From assembly GCA_017979445.1 (NCBI GenBank), contig CM030716.1, positions 9,609,974 to 9,673,973 of the forward strand: DNA of 64,000 nt, written 5' to 3'. The notes beneath the pieces were generated by a model, which saw only the letters and a program-made list of their open reading frames with translations, did not search any database and was not told the DNA's origin. Shown in pieces: positions 10,856 to 23,140 of the stretch. The position numbers and the translations under genes were made by a program. Each line of letters begins with the position of its first letter. The first letter of the stretch is position 1. Source of the DNA: Akebia trifoliata. Taxonomy: Eukaryota; Streptophyta; Magnoliopsida; Ranunculales; Lardizabalaceae.

Positions 10856-13800
10856 TAATAAGATCCCAATAATTTCACTTTAGGACCTTAATTTTACCAA
10901 GATTATCAAAGTTTGAATACTAGTTCCTTAAAAATAATAATAAATTATATTAAATCCCAAATTAATGTAGCTAACAATAATGTGTTACCAATTTCAGGTG
11001 AAAAGGGCACAATCAGAAACCAACAAAAGAGATAACAATTACTGTAAAACCCCAAGTTTTCAATTCGTATCTCGATGAAAAAAATAAATAGTGAAATTTT
11101 GAAAAAATCTTGAAAGTGGGACTTAGGGGTAAAACTTTAGGATACTTTTGGTCATTTTTAATAGAATCTGACCTCATCATTGGATTCAAAATGATTAAAA
11201 AACATACTTTAGCATGTAAGCACGCTTAAATGCGAGTTCGAATATAAAAGTTGCAAAATCCTCTATTATCGGGTCGGACCAGGCTAAAATAGTAATTTTT
11301 TGTTAGAGTAAGAATTAGTAAGATTTGATTATACCATTGGGTTCGTAGCGAAAAATTATTGAACATGGACTATTTATTTGTCATTTTTGGAGACCAGAAA
11401 GTCGAATTATCGTCAAAAACGAAAACGACATCAAGTTTAGGGGTCACCTCAGGCAAAAAATGTAAAATTTTGATAGAGACATAATTTATAGATATTGACT
11501 ATACCATTAGATCCAGAACAAAAAATTAGGCGAAATAGAGTATTCATTTGTCAGTTTTAGAATCCGGATGGTTAAGTTATCGTCGATCAAAACAATTGGT
11601 AAAATACCGAATTCGTCCCAAATTTTATATAAATAAAATTTTTTAATTTTCTTTTAATTCTTCGTCTTCTCCAACCCATCCAACAGCCAACGCGTTATAA
11701 AATTTTATTTATTTATTTTTTTTTTTTAATTTCCACCTCAGATCTCTTGCAAACGGCTCGTCATTGACGACCGACGCAGAAGGGAGAAACGTCCGCAGCC
11801 TCAACATCTACAAAACCCACCCAATCTTTTTTCGTTTTACTTTCTTTTTCACCCGATATCATCGAAAATCAGTCGTACATATATACGAAGATTTGTAACT
11901 TCGACCTCGAAATTTATCCGTTTCGGGATCAAACCATCCTCCACTGTAGAAGGGAAAAGGGACGAGCACATCGAGATCTTCGAAACCACCGGGCCGGTTT
12001 CGAAAATCAACCGCTTCGAAATTTGGTCCGTCTCAATTTCTACGCACACACTTTAATCCTTTCGCCTAGAGATTGTAAGAAACTTTCAATTTCTATTAGT
12101 AATCGTAGATTGTGAAAATTGCATTTAGGATTTTATCGAAAAAATTTTGGATGTATTTCCAAAATATAGAATTTTTTTGTTATTTCAAAAATTCACGGCA
12201 GAAATTGCATGTTTGATATGTTTAATTGTATTTTTAACAAATTATACGTGGGTAGGGTATTTTAACGGGTTATTTCCATAAATTGGGTCTTGTGCAGTAC
12301 TCGGACCCCGTTTTGATATGAAATTTATATTCTTTTTCAATATTATTGATAGAAATAAATTCTATAGTTGAAAAATGTGATTTAATATTCAATGAACTCA
12401 TATTGAGTTGATAAATATCAGAAAATTGATATTTTATTGAAGAGATTGAAAACTGTAAAAATCGAAAAAAAGAAAAATGGTATGAAACGGTAAAATGTCA
12501 TAGTCACACCCGATGGGTGATGTCTGCATTTTACGTTGTTGTGTTGTGTGTAGGTTGGTGAACAGATATCCAGAGATAATATTGTTAGTTGTATGTTTAT
12601 TTAAATTTCTATTAGCGCGAGGCGCTGTTTACCTTTCCGTTATATTATTTATTTTAGGCTGGGTGGCCACACTTGCATGGTAGGAAACTGGATATTCATT
12701 CTCAACCTTGTATTGTTAATTTTTCTTTTTTTTTTCAAAGAAAATTTCTGATTCGTTTTCAAAGAAAAGAAAATAGTATATATATGTAGCTATTTTTTGA
12801 GCTGTTAAAGAGTCTGTGAATGCTTGAAGGGATAGTGCGTCATATCATCCGAAGTGGTGTACTATCTTGGGATGTACGGTAGGGACCACCAAGCTCATAC
12901 GTGGTATGGGACGCGTATGAGAGTGGAGTCAAAACTGGAATCCGGGTTTATTCCTCTCTATCTTTACCAGTGAACTTGTAATGTAAAAGTGGTCGTATAC
13001 GAATGGTTTGTATATTTGGGAATCACATGCACGCCTGCTAGGCATAGACGAAGATGATTAGTCAGTGATCACTAACAATCTATAGTAGTCGAACGTTCTG
13101 ACACATCGAAAAGAGACCCATTGCTTACGGTCACGTCAAACGGCCAGCCTTAGCTGGATAAATGGTCAACCAAGCGTGGTAAACAGCGACCAACCACAAA
13201 ATCAGGAACTAAAAGTCAGAGAAGAAATGTAACATCATGTCCCGATTGGGAGCAATCCAATCGTGAATCCCAACTCTCTAATTCCAATACTCCACCATTG
13301 TGTATTATGTATCTGTTGCTTATTTTGATATATAAAACGAAATTCATGTTTAATGTTTCCATTTGATCATTTAGATTTGTATAAAAAGATAATGTTATAG
13401 TGAGTAATGATGATCAAATTAATGTGAGTTTTAAAATGTTTAGTTGCTCATCCCTGGCTATATGTACCAGTTAATCGTAGTTTTTTCTTTAAAACTTTGC
13501 ATATTTTAAAATGATTCAGTATGTTTATTTGTTCAAGTTAGAAGAGGTTATTGATAGAAATTGTTTTCTTCCTTACTGGGTAACCATTGTTACTCACCCT
13601 TTCTTTCTCTATTTTTTTAGTCTCAGATTCAGAGCTTGGCGAGGCAGGTATAGAGCACAAGTGAGGATCATCTGGTGGGTTAGATAGACAACCAGAGTTC
13701 GTCACTTGGTGAGTATTGGGGCCACACCCCCTAGTGGGTCGATTTGTCAAGGAGTATAATAGATTTTGTTCTGAGTGTTAGGACTTTTATTAGAATGAGA

Positions 13801-15185
13801 AATATTTGTAAAATCCTGTATTCTGGTTATTCTTCCGCACTCTGATCTTTCGTACGTTATTAGATGTATATAGGCTTCCGCTAGTATTATATTTTGTATA
13901 TATATATATATGCAGGATTGTATGTCGTTTATCAGGTACAGGTTGAATCGCCTTGGAATGCTAACATAAACAGAGGAGACCATGCCGAAATTTTGAGTTG
14001 TCACCTAGTACCTCGATATCTGATATGGGGATTTGTGTTAGCTTTTGGAGGGGCGCCACAATTACTATTAAAACATGCGAGCAAAGAGGAAGCAACCAGC
14101 CAAAAGCCAGCTGATTTGGGTGCCACATCACCGCGCCACGTCTAAACAAGACCACGCCGCGGTCATCTCGAGAAATCTATCCTCGAGATTCGCACAGAAG
14201 CTTCCAATTGTTTCGGTGGTTGTAACTGATTGGGTCCTTCGAATCAAATCATCCGGCAAATCAACTCAATTATCCGAATACGAATGTTATAAATTAGAAG
14301 GTTGATTTCAGAGAGAGGGGCTCTCTTCTTCTGTAATTTCTGAAGTTCTTTCTTTAGAATTCTTTGTAATTTTCCCTTGGGAGATCTTTTGAGTGTAGTG
14401 AGAACATCAAGAGTGATCCATTAGCACCTATTGTAACTCTTTTGAGAGACTATCAAAGAAGGAATCACATTGCAGCACTATTCCACATTATCTTCTCCAT
14501 CTATTATTCTCTTGCTTTTATTACTGTTGCAATATGACTCTTGCGATGATCGGTTAGACTCTCCTTAGAGAGGTCAAGAATGCCGGAGCAATTCCATCCT
14601 ACTTATGTTGTTTTAATTCTTTCTTTCTGCTTTACAAGTTAATTCTGAGAATCCTCTTAGGATAAGATCAGCAAACTTATACATTCAAATCAAGCTTAGA
14701 TGATTGTTACTTAGATAAGCTCAAGAACAATCATGCTATTTGAAGAATTGAAATATAAGTCAGCTAATCTTATTTAAGTTTGGAATTCTCATGAATACTC
14801 TTTGGTTACCATTAATGTTTAATTCGATTTATCTTCCGATCCACGAGCAATGACTTGTTATGTGGATTGAGTTATAAATAGACTAAATCAGCATTTTGGA
14901 TGAATTGCAAAGGTTGAATTGACCTCTCCAAGCTCTTTTCCTTATATCTTCAATCTCTGTTGTTAGTTTTAATTTCAATTAGAAATGAGTTGCTACTTTC
15001 TTCTCTGTTTTGTTTACAAATAAATTTCATTTTTAAAGAATCTGTTTTTCTAATTTTGTTTTGGCATTTTAAGCCAAATGAGCTTTTGAATCTCAAACTG
15101 TCCCTATGGAATGAATTCGACTTACCCAAAGTCTTATTTTACATTTCTATCTCTACATTTACACAGCGAGTTTTACAATCGACCA
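10856..15185 (+). repeat. 3' LTR of the Athila element, split by a nested solo LTR
   Basis: The LTR consists of 10856-11042 plus 14066-15185, about 1.31 kb once the insertion and one copy of its ATTAC duplication are removed. The right 954 bp match the LTR at the left edge of the window. The whole length also aligns with the solo LTR at 20896-23140. A conserved hairpin sits at 14166-14188 (CTCGAG, 9-nt loop, CTCGAG). Confidence 0.92.
11043..14060 (+). mobile_element. Tekay/Del-type solo LTR nested in the Athila 3' LTR
   Basis: The 3018-bp segment starts TGTAAAACCCC, ends GGGGCGCCACA and is flanked by a perfect 5-bp duplication ATTAC (11038-11042 and 14061-14065). Ends and body match, in reverse complement, the 3.47-kb segment at 35502-38968, and some blocks also match the LTRs of the element at 26912-35481 (AAAATCAGGAACTAA). 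Long LTRs with TGTAA(C/T/A)ACCCC ends are typical of Tekay chromoviruses. It carries no coding region. A related element would have left this solo LTR by LTR-LTR recombination. Confidence 0.88.
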
Positions 15186-15880
15186 ACAGAGTTCAAGAAG
15201 ATTAAGAAGAAAACTCAAAGAAGAAGGAAAACAAAGTAGGGTGTGGACAAAAGAAAGAAAATAACTCACCCATTTTCTCCCCTCCATACTTTCTCCTCTT
15301 CTACCTCTCCTCTCTTTTTTTATTTTTTTTCTAGAATAACCCTAAGATGTAATGGACACTCTCCTCTACTTTCGATAGATTGGACTTTGGCTCGGTTAAA
15401 AGGGTAGGGGTTGAAAATCCTTTTAAAAAATATTTCTTAAAAATCCCTACACTTTTCCACACACCATAAAATGTTTTGAGACTAAGATATTGGGCCCCTT
15501 CTCTTATGAAAATGGCTCTTTGACTAAAGAGTAAAATTTTCTAAAAATGTCCAAAGGCATGGACCATGATAAGGCCCATTCCTCAATAAGGAAGCCCTCT
15601 TTAGTTTAAACCGAAATTGAAGTCCCTCTCACTCGAAGGCACAAACCGGTCATTCCCAACTTTTATTTTCATTTACTAAAAAAGGACTGAATCAAAAGTT
15701 GTTACTTATGGAGGAAGAAATAAGGTGCCTAACACCTTCCCTATCTTTTAACATGGACCCCGTTACCTAGATCTTTAGTAGACCAACACTCTTATCTATA
15801 CAAGAGTCACTACAAATAAAAATGAATTTTCAAAACTATTTTTTAGGTACCCATTCACACCATTTTCTAAAAAATAATGG
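15186..15880 (+). repeat. Tat/Ogre-like Ty3/gypsy LTR, right part
   Basis: The sequence flanking the Athila on the right has landmarks of Tat/Ogre LTR ends: a run with AAGGTGCCTAACACCTTCCC near 15724, then GACCCCGTTACC, GACCAACAC, and finally CCATTCACACC...AATAATGG before a primer-like site. It has no coding capacity. The left part is not in the window because the Athila inserted here. The family call rests on remembered landmark motifs only. Confidence 0.55.
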
Positions 15881-15898
15881 TGGTGACTCCAAGTCCAA
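15881..15898 (+). other. Degenerate primer binding site, tRNA-Arg type
   Basis: TGGTGACTCCAAGTCCAA resembles the TGGCGACTCC(A/G)CTGGGGA site of Tat/Ogre elements but matches only in its first ten bases. It lies where that site is expected, right after the LTR end. Confidence 0.45.
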
Positions 15899-16126
15899 GT
15901 AGTAGAGATCTTCAAACATGAAAATCTCATGTCTACAGTGTCTCATGTTTCTGTTCTCTATTTCATTTTTATTTTTACTATCTTGCCTGTAGTTCATTTT
16001 TTGTTCTTGCTTGCTTTCGCACAATAATTTTGTATCCCGATGAGAGAAGATCTACAATTTTCGAGCATATTACATCAGGGGTGTCGATTGAGTATGCCAT
16101 GTGGATAAGTCAAATTATCAAAACTC

Positions 16127-16157
<31 letters not shown>

Positions 16158-17099
16158 GAATAATGTTGAAGTGACCTCAAGCTAAAACCTCATATCACAT
16201 TTTATAACGTGAAAATGAATAAGAATTATAGATACTTTTCATCACATACGATACAAAATTTCTACTTAAGGTCACTCCCACACGACTCTATTATTTTTTG
16301 ATGGGCAAATGAATCAATAATGCTTAAAAGGGTACATAGTGATTTAAAGGTAAGACTGATGGGAGTTGAACACAATTAAGTTGAGACTTCCACTTCAAAT
16401 TTGAAGAAGATGCTTTTTTGAAAGGACTGATTGGAGATGCTGTAAGAGATATTTATTGTTTAATTATGAGTGTAGGTATCCCTTTCAAAGACTTTTATAT
16501 TGCACTCAATGCAATTTTAAACTTTCAAATCGTCACCATTGTTTTTAGGCCCACATTATTTGGAAAATATGGATATTTGGAAGTTATCAAGATAGGGAGC
16601 ATATATGTTGGCCCCATGGGGCACCCCCCGCACGAGGCACCTTGGCCCATTCAATACAGTGTAACATTATCTTTTTATCAATCTTTTAATTTTCTTAATC
16701 CACTCTACGGATGTAGGGGTGCAAAAAACCTGTGGAATCCACTTGGTCCTAGCCGAGGCCTTGATCATGGAAGTCCCGACCTTGGCCCAGCACGATTTAT
16801 ATTAAAATTTTATTTTACCATTATTATTTTTCTATAAATAGGCCTAAACTTTTTTACTCTAAATCCTTCCTCACAAAACTATCATAATTCTCATTGTTCA
16901 TCTCTCATATTCTTATTCTTTAAATCAATTAAAGTTCTTATTAGTTGATGCCTCCTGATTATCAAGATAAACTATATTAGATTTGCCTGAAACTCATATC
17001 AATCTATAAGTTCACGTCGCTGCAAGGTCGTAAAATATTAATATTTTAATCTAGTAATTTAATTATTAGTTTCTTTTTAAAATTTTATAACAGACCCTA
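15899..17099. other. Non-coding stretch, old repeat debris
   Basis: I see no gene. It holds an ATT microsatellite (about 16127-16157). It also holds a segment at about 16160-16235 that resembles 41120-41210 (TGTTGAAGTGACCTCAA). A GGCC-rich patch lies at 16610-16800 and is followed by AT-rich sequence. The patch may be retrotransposon debris, but I cannot assign it. Confidence 0.5.
16127..16157 (+). repeat. (ATT)n microsatellite
   Basis: About ten tandem copies of TAT/ATT in an otherwise unassigned stretch. Confidence 0.9.
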
Positions 17100-17630
17100 G
17101 GCAAACCACCATTTTAGATGATGATCATTTCCCTGTCTCGTATTACCAAGAAGATGCCACCTTAATACCTTATGAAATTAGTGGGAGCCTTGGTTTAAAT
17201 GAAATCGATAATTTTTTTGATCTGCCCAAAAAACAATTTTATTAAAACTAATACATACAGCTCGATCTCTGTCCTCTGTTGGTGGGGGGTGTCAGCTTCA
17301 TAGGAAGAAACCAAGATGGAAATTTTATTTTTGTTGGTTCTTTTGGTCCTGATGTTAATGTTGTCATAGCAATATATTTGATAGCCATCTAAGAGTTGCT
17401 GAAGTTTGCTTGGCTAAGAGATTTCTCCAAAATAATGGTCAATTCCAACTCCCTATACTCAGTTAATTGCATATAAAAAACAGATGGTCTCTTCTTGAAA
17501 ATACATGGAGCAGGTCAGAGAAATCCAAGATTTAGCTTCTGCTTTTGAGGCTTGTAATTTCAAATTTTATTGGAGGGAGACACGGAATTATTTGATAATA
17601 GAGGATAGCTTATCTATTCCTATAGAGTTT
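17100..17630 (+). pseudogene. RNase H-like (RVT_3) fragment, decayed
   Basis: Short stretches in shifting frames read like the RNase H-like domain that ends plant non-LTR elements and related proteins: LRVAEVCLAKRFLQNNGQFQLP around 17390-17455 and VREIQDLASAFEACNFKFYWRETRN around 17511-17586. In the family the second motif is the C-terminal helix with a conserved R-x-x-N. Stops and frame changes are frequent, and the catalytic acids cannot be placed. It could equally be a relic of a host gene with this domain. Confidence 0.4.
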
Positions 17631-17703
17631 TTGAGAATCATATATTATGATCTTACTTGTAAATATTTATTCTCTTTGATTTTTAATATGAGATGTGATA
17701 ATC

Positions 17704-17907
17704 TGACTCCCCATGTGGCATACTCAAAATACTCTCTTGATGTGGGATGTTCTATAACCATAGTTTTTTTTTTTTTTTTTTTGCCTGGGATATACATATG
17801 CACATGCACATAAATATGTGTACTTGTGTATCTTGAGGTAAAAAGATCCATGGTTCTTGCACATGCCACATCAGGAGAGTATTTTGAATATGCCACATGG
17901 GAGAGTC
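17704..17907. mobile_element. Foldback MITE (related to 50924-51062)
   Basis: The arms 17704-17748 and 17866-17907 are inverted repeats (GACTCCCCATGTGGCATACT against AGTATTTTGAATATGCCAC...GAGAGTC), giving a 204-bp hairpin with a poly-T run in the loop. Its right half (TGTGTATCTTGAG...GTTCTTGCACATGCCAC) is similar to the interior of the element at 50924. No transposase is encoded, and a target duplication is not clear. Confidence 0.75.
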
Positions 17908-18250
17908 ATAAAAGCATTATTCTTTTAATATGAAGGAGGGGCCTTCCAACCCTAGCTAACCAATAAATAAAAAAGTACAGAAATCTTCAAAAGTTTAGAC
18001 CCACTTCTACAGAGTGAAAAAAAAAATTATCTGAAAAAAATCCACCAGTTATGCATAGATTAAACCATGTTGCCTTCTATTAAGTGTATTGTCATCGGGT
18101 GACACTAGATAAGTATGTCCTCGATGGGGAGTATATTAATTTTTAGTCAAATTACTACTCAACAAGAAATTTAAACATGCATAATTAAAATTAAACATCC
18201 ATTTTGAATATAGAATGTCTTTATTTTGGAAAATGGATACATAGTTCATT
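17908..18250. other. Non-coding spacer between two MITEs
   Basis: I see nothing recognisable here except AT-rich sequence; the last ten bases (18241-18250) are the left target duplication of the following MULE-type MITE. Confidence 0.6.
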
Positions 18251-18796
18251 GAGTGATTGTTTGCTCACAGTGCTGTGAGCAAATTTGCGCACAAACCAAC
18301 ACCATTTTGACATGTGGCACTGATGACATAAATAATAAAAAGAGAAATTTTCTCTCTCCTAGCCATGGTAAAAAACCGAAATTTCCTAATAAGATCATCT
18401 TGTCGCATTCAAAAATATAATCCAATACAAAAGTGTTGTAAAGGATGAAATTCTATGAATCTCAAAAAAAAAAAAAATATTTAATTATTTTTCACCGTTG
18501 TGGTTTAACTTTAAATTTGGGTGCTCACTAGTCGTCTATTTTCAACACGATTGATCAAACTCAAAAAAAAAAAAAAATTAACCATTTGATTTTTCAGGAA
18601 ACCTAGAAGGTTGTAGTGTTCGGTTGCTAATATGATAATCTATGTGAATCTCATGATACTTTTTAAGATTTGAAATTTAAAAATAAAGATTTCTGGGCAG
18701 GTGATTTGCGGGCAGGGGAGGAAATTTTCCTCTTATTACTTATGTCATCAATGCCACATGTCAAAATGGTGTTGGTCTGTGAGCAAACAATCACTC
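18251..18796. mobile_element. MULE-type MITE with 10-bp target duplication
   Basis: The ends are long inverted repeats starting GAGTGATTGTTTGCTCACAG. They continue through CCAACACCATTTTGACATGT and TGATGACATAA for about 75 bp. The flanks ATAGTTCATT (18241-18250) and ATAGCTCATT (18797-18806) are a 10-bp duplication with one mismatch, as expected for Mutator-like elements. The left arm carries a 25-bp extra piece that repeats part of its own palindrome. Interior sequence from about 18410 to 18560 resembles 52815-52975. No coding capacity. Confidence 0.85.
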
Positions 18797-18806
18797 ATAG
18801 CTCATT

Positions 18807-20141
18807 TGTTCCTCAATTTCAAATATTTTTAGGTAACACGATTAGAAATTATATAAATGAAAAAAAATAAGCATTAATTTAGAAATTTAGAAAAATTCCA
18901 TATACAATTAATTTAACTTTTGGTTTATGAACTTTCTAATCATGGTTATAAATACATATTTTATAGATTACGCTTGAATTCACAAAAAAAAATTATTATA
19001 TTTTTCTTTGTCTAATACCTCCTTAGGATTAGGATCATGTTAAAATATTATTGAACAACTTAGAAGTTGGAGGATACACAATAATGATTTTCAATAATTT
19101 TAGATAATGCATCAATGCTTGATGTCTTAACAATTATATTTGCCAATTAATACCACTAAGCTTGAAAGATTCTTTTCATATAATTTAACCGCATAAATGA
19201 TTATCAAAAAGTCTTAAGAATAAATTAAAATAGTTTAATCAATATATATTCATATTCACTATCTGAATATCAAGAATTTCACGATCGTAAGGTTTGCAAT
19301 GTCTTGGTTGTAAGATGTAAGAATTTTCCTTCTAGTGTTAGATACTAACATAATCCACATATTTTATATTAGACGTGGTAATTCCTCATCAAAATATTAT
19401 AACTAATGTTTTGTAGGAAAATGTTATTTTGAACCATCAAATGTCGATTGAAATTCGACAACAATAATTAATACCAATAATATAAATAGCTTTAACTTTT
19501 TTCTTTTTTTTGATGAAGCCATCACAAGGGTGTCTAGACCCGTAAACCCGACCAGTTAGGGCGACACAACTAACCTCTTAGAGCACCACAACATGCAATG
19601 CAAAATTGAGAATACATAGGAAGCAAATTAAACTTATTGGTAAGACGCAAATTGTTCATTTGAACTACAAATTATCTATATAGACCAACTAACACTTGAT
19701 TTAGATGATGATGATTTTGATATTTCAATATGGAGAAAAGGACTACAATATTCATGGTTTCTTGTTTGTTTTTTTTTTTTTTGTCCATGGCCTATGATTT
19801 ACTAATAGTTCATATATCTACAATAGTTCTAGGATCAATTTTTAGTGAAAGAAATTTCATACTAGCAACTATCAAAGTTGAACGACGTTATAAATATTGG
19901 ACAACAACACATACATGTTTAAATTATTAGATTAAGACTAAGCATATGATTAAAAAGTTTAGTCATCGAAGAAGCCCCTAACATGGACATTGAACAAGTG
20001 AAGTTGAAGAATAATTGGAGAGATTTATATTTGGATATATTATGCATTATTTACAAGGAACTACGGATTTACATGCTCACATACAAAAGATCCAATCATT
20101 TGGAAGTAATTAGATATTATAACTAGATATATGTTTATACT
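18807..20141. other. Non-coding AT-rich stretch
   Basis: I see no gene and no terminal repeats that I can pair. The short ORFs here have no recognisable motifs. Confidence 0.5.
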
Positions 20142-20895
20142 TGATGATGGGGCTATGATCAGAGCCTAGAAAGTCCTTTCTAAGGTCCTAATTACAGAGG
20201 TTTAAGGCTTAATTATATACTAAATCCCTTAAATATACATAATTCATTGATAGTCCATGTTTATTATTGTTTTTTAATAAATTATGATTTTTTTGCCTAA
20301 TTTTGATTATTTATTTGTATAGGCCAAAGTGATTCAAAATGATGAAAGACTTCATTGTACTCTAGAACCCAAGAAAAGATTATGGACTAAATACCAAACC
20401 CATTAGGTCCACACTAATCGTGGCGTCAGGATCTTCTTGAACGGCGTGGTAACGTTAATAATATTTTCCTCAAGATTTAAGTACTGTTAAGACTACATGA
20501 TTTGTGACTTAATAGAATAGGTTTAGACTCTTTGTAAAACACGAAAGTTCTCCAAATCTATGAAACCCTAATTTTATTTCTATAAATAAGATACCAGACC
20601 AAAGCCAAATCTCATCTCATCTCCTTTGAGGCCATCCTCTCCTATCATCTTCTTTTACTTCCTTTTTTTTTATTTTTCAATTTTTAGGTTTTTAATTTAT
20701 TTTCTATTCAAGGTTTGTAATTGGGAGGAGATACTGTCAATTTCAAATCAAGATCAATAAAAGAATATTATTTTTCCCTCTTTTCATCTCTAATCACTTA
20801 TTTTCTTTTATCTCTAATTTTATGATTCTTGCGATAATCTATGGCTAGACCTCCATTAGAGATGTCAATGAAACCATAAGCAAGATCATTGTAAT

Positions 20896-23140
20896 TGATA
20901 AGGTCCCAATAATTTCATTTTGGGACCGTAATTTCACCAAAATTATCAAAAGTTTAAGTACTAGTTCCCTTAAAATAATAATAAATTTTATTAAATCTTA
21001 AATTAATGTGGCTAACAATAGTTTGTTACTAATTTCAGGTAAAAAGGGTGCATTCGGAAACTAACAAAAAGCGTAACAATTACTGTTACAACATCCGAGC
21101 AAAGATGAAGCATCCTACAAAATCTCGAGGAATTTGGGCGTCGTGACTAGCCAAGACCTTGCCGCGGTCATTTCGAGGAATTTGCCCTCGGGATTTTTAC
21201 AGAAACTTCTAGAAGCTTCGGTGGTTGTAACTGATTGGGTCATTCGAATAGAATTATCCGTCAAATCACCCCGATTACCCAAATACGAACATTATAAATT
21301 GGAAAGTTGATTTAAAAGGAAGGGGCTCTTCTCTTCTTCCATAATTTTTGGTTTTTCTTTCTTTAATTCTCTGTAATTTTTCTTTTGTGAGAGTTCTTGA
21401 GTGAAGTGAGAACATCAAGAGTGATCCATTAATACTTTTTGTAATTCTTTTGGGAGTTATTAAAGAAGGATTAAAGTGCATTTTCTTCTTCACCTATCTT
21501 CTCCTTTATTTTGTTATTTTTCTGCAATTACAATGCTTGCAATGATTGGCTAAATTCTCATTAGTGAAGTTAAGGAAGTCATAGCAAATTAATCCATCTA
21601 GTGTAGATTTAAATTCTTGTTTTGCTTACATGTTTTAATTCTGAAAATTTTCTTCTGATTAAGGTAATCCAGCTTATAATTCTGATCCAACTTAGATAGC
21701 CATTACTTAGATAAGTTCAAGAATGGTTATGCTCTGTGAAAAATCAGAAGATAAGTTGGGTAATCTCAATCATACTAGTGTTTTCATGAATATCTTTTGA
21801 TTACTCTTAAGAATTTAATTGTTCCACTGTCCGATCCATGAGCAATGACTTACTCCATGGATTGAGTTATATTCAGAATTTATCTACATTATGGATTAAT
21901 TGCAAAGGTTTGATTGACTTCTCTAATCTCTCTTTCTTTTATCTTCAATCTTTATTTTCTGTTTTTAATTCCAATTGCAAGTAATGTTCATTTCATTTGT
22001 GCAACAAATCAATTCTGTTTTTTTTAAATCAATCTGTTTCAAAACTTTGTTTTAGTTTATAACTGAATGAATCTTTGAATCTTCATTGTCCCTGTGGAAC
22101 AAATTCGACTTACCAAAGTCCATCTCTTAAATCTCTATCTCTGCATTTTTTGTAAAATTCATAGTTTAATTTTTCATATAATATTTCATTCATTTATTGT
22201 TGAGAATAAGTTTTGAACTCAAAACCTCTTGAGTGTTTTATTGTAAAAAGTAGTACTTTCCTTTTTTGGTGAAACATAAAAGAACTCTTTCTTTTTCCTT
22301 TTTTGTTTTATTTTACTTTATTGGTTTTAAAAGTTGTAAAAACATCTCTTATTTCTTTAGTCCCACATCGGGTAAATACAAGGAAAGTTCTCAACTTATT
22401 TATGTTCCTTCTCTCTTTAATGCTTGAGTGTGTGAGAGATAGAAACTGGGCCTCGCGCGCACATAGGGGCCCAAGGCACTGTGGGACTGCAGCCCATTGA
22501 GTTTGGGGCCAACCTGTCGAAAACCCTTAGTGCGCGCGCATGGGGGTGCAAATTTCGGGATTTAAGCCTCACATGGGTGCGCGTGATAGGCCCGTTTTTG
22601 CTAAACTTTTATTTAATCTCAATCGTTGGTTTGTGTTTTTATCTCAACCGTTGGTTTATTTTTACCGTTATGAACTACAATTGTGAACAGTTGGGTCTGT
22701 TGTGAACCGATGGCTTGCTGTTTATAAAATTAGTTTTTTTCCTTTTATTTAAAATATAGAAAACGAAATACTTTCTGATTTCTCTTCTTCTCCGATTTCT
22801 CAAATTTTATGTTCTCTCCGAATACAAATCTTGCTGCTTGTGAAAAGTTCGATCTAATCGACTTCGCCGTAGATCTGCTATTTCCGAGTACACGGTTAGT
22901 AGACAGTGACTGTTGAATCTTGGAAACCAAACGTCAGAACCGACTGCACTAAGGATTCAATCCTAAGGAGGCGAAATTGGTTTTAAGGACAGCGACTTCT
23001 CCGTGCCTCAGTCACCGATAAGTTCTTCCAATTTCATCGAATTATTTACATTATAATATTGCTTATTATTCATTGTTTCAATAAATCAGATTCACAATTA
23101 TTTCCAACAGCATTTACACAACAAGCTTTACAATCGATCA
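20896..23140 (+). mobile_element. Athila solo LTR with perfect GTAAT target duplication
   Basis: The LTR starts TGATAAGGTCCC, ends CAATCGATCA, and is flanked by GTAAT at 20891-20895 and 23141-23145. Without its own insertion (about 22148-23109) it is near 1.3 kb and aligns along its full length with the LTR at 10856-15185. No internal region is present, so it is a product of LTR-LTR recombination. Confidence 0.9.
22148..23109 (+). mobile_element. Insertion inside the Athila solo LTR, probable LTR fragment
   Basis: The solo LTR breaks after CTCTGCATT (22147) and resumes at GCATTTACACAAC (23110), suggesting a 5-bp GCATT duplication. Within the insert, 22198-23109 starts TGTTGAG and ends CCAACA, an LTR-like inverted end. 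It holds the TTAGTCCCACATCGG block at 22357-22371, which is frequent in plant retroelement LTRs. The 50 bp at 22148-22197 are not explained by that LTR. The stretch is not coding; the ORFs over the CG-rich part at 22440-22560 look accidental. Confidence 0.55.

Larger units (their letters stand above)
1..15185 (+). mobile_element. Athila-type Ty3/gypsy LTR retrotransposon (5' end outside window)
   Basis: The element reads left to right as LTR, tRNA-Asp-like primer site, leader, gag, pol (protease-RT-RNase H-integrase), an extra ORF in the env position, polypurine tract and LTR. That order, the TGGCACCG primer site, an FMDDF RT box and an extra 3' ORF identify the Athila lineage. Both LTRs align along their shared 953 bp with almost no length difference and scattered substitutions. 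All coding parts carry stops or frameshifts, so it is not autonomous. The 3' LTR is interrupted by an unrelated 3.0-kb solo LTR. The right flank is ACAGA; the left target duplication is outside the window. Confidence 0.93.

Noticed and set aside
13894..14305. Overlapping ORFs on both strands at the end of the nested solo LTR
   Set aside because: They lie across an LTR boundary and have no protein family similarity.
22303..22705. ORFs over the GC-rich part of the 0.9-kb insert
   Set aside because: The stretch is LTR-like sequence; the peptides have no known motifs.
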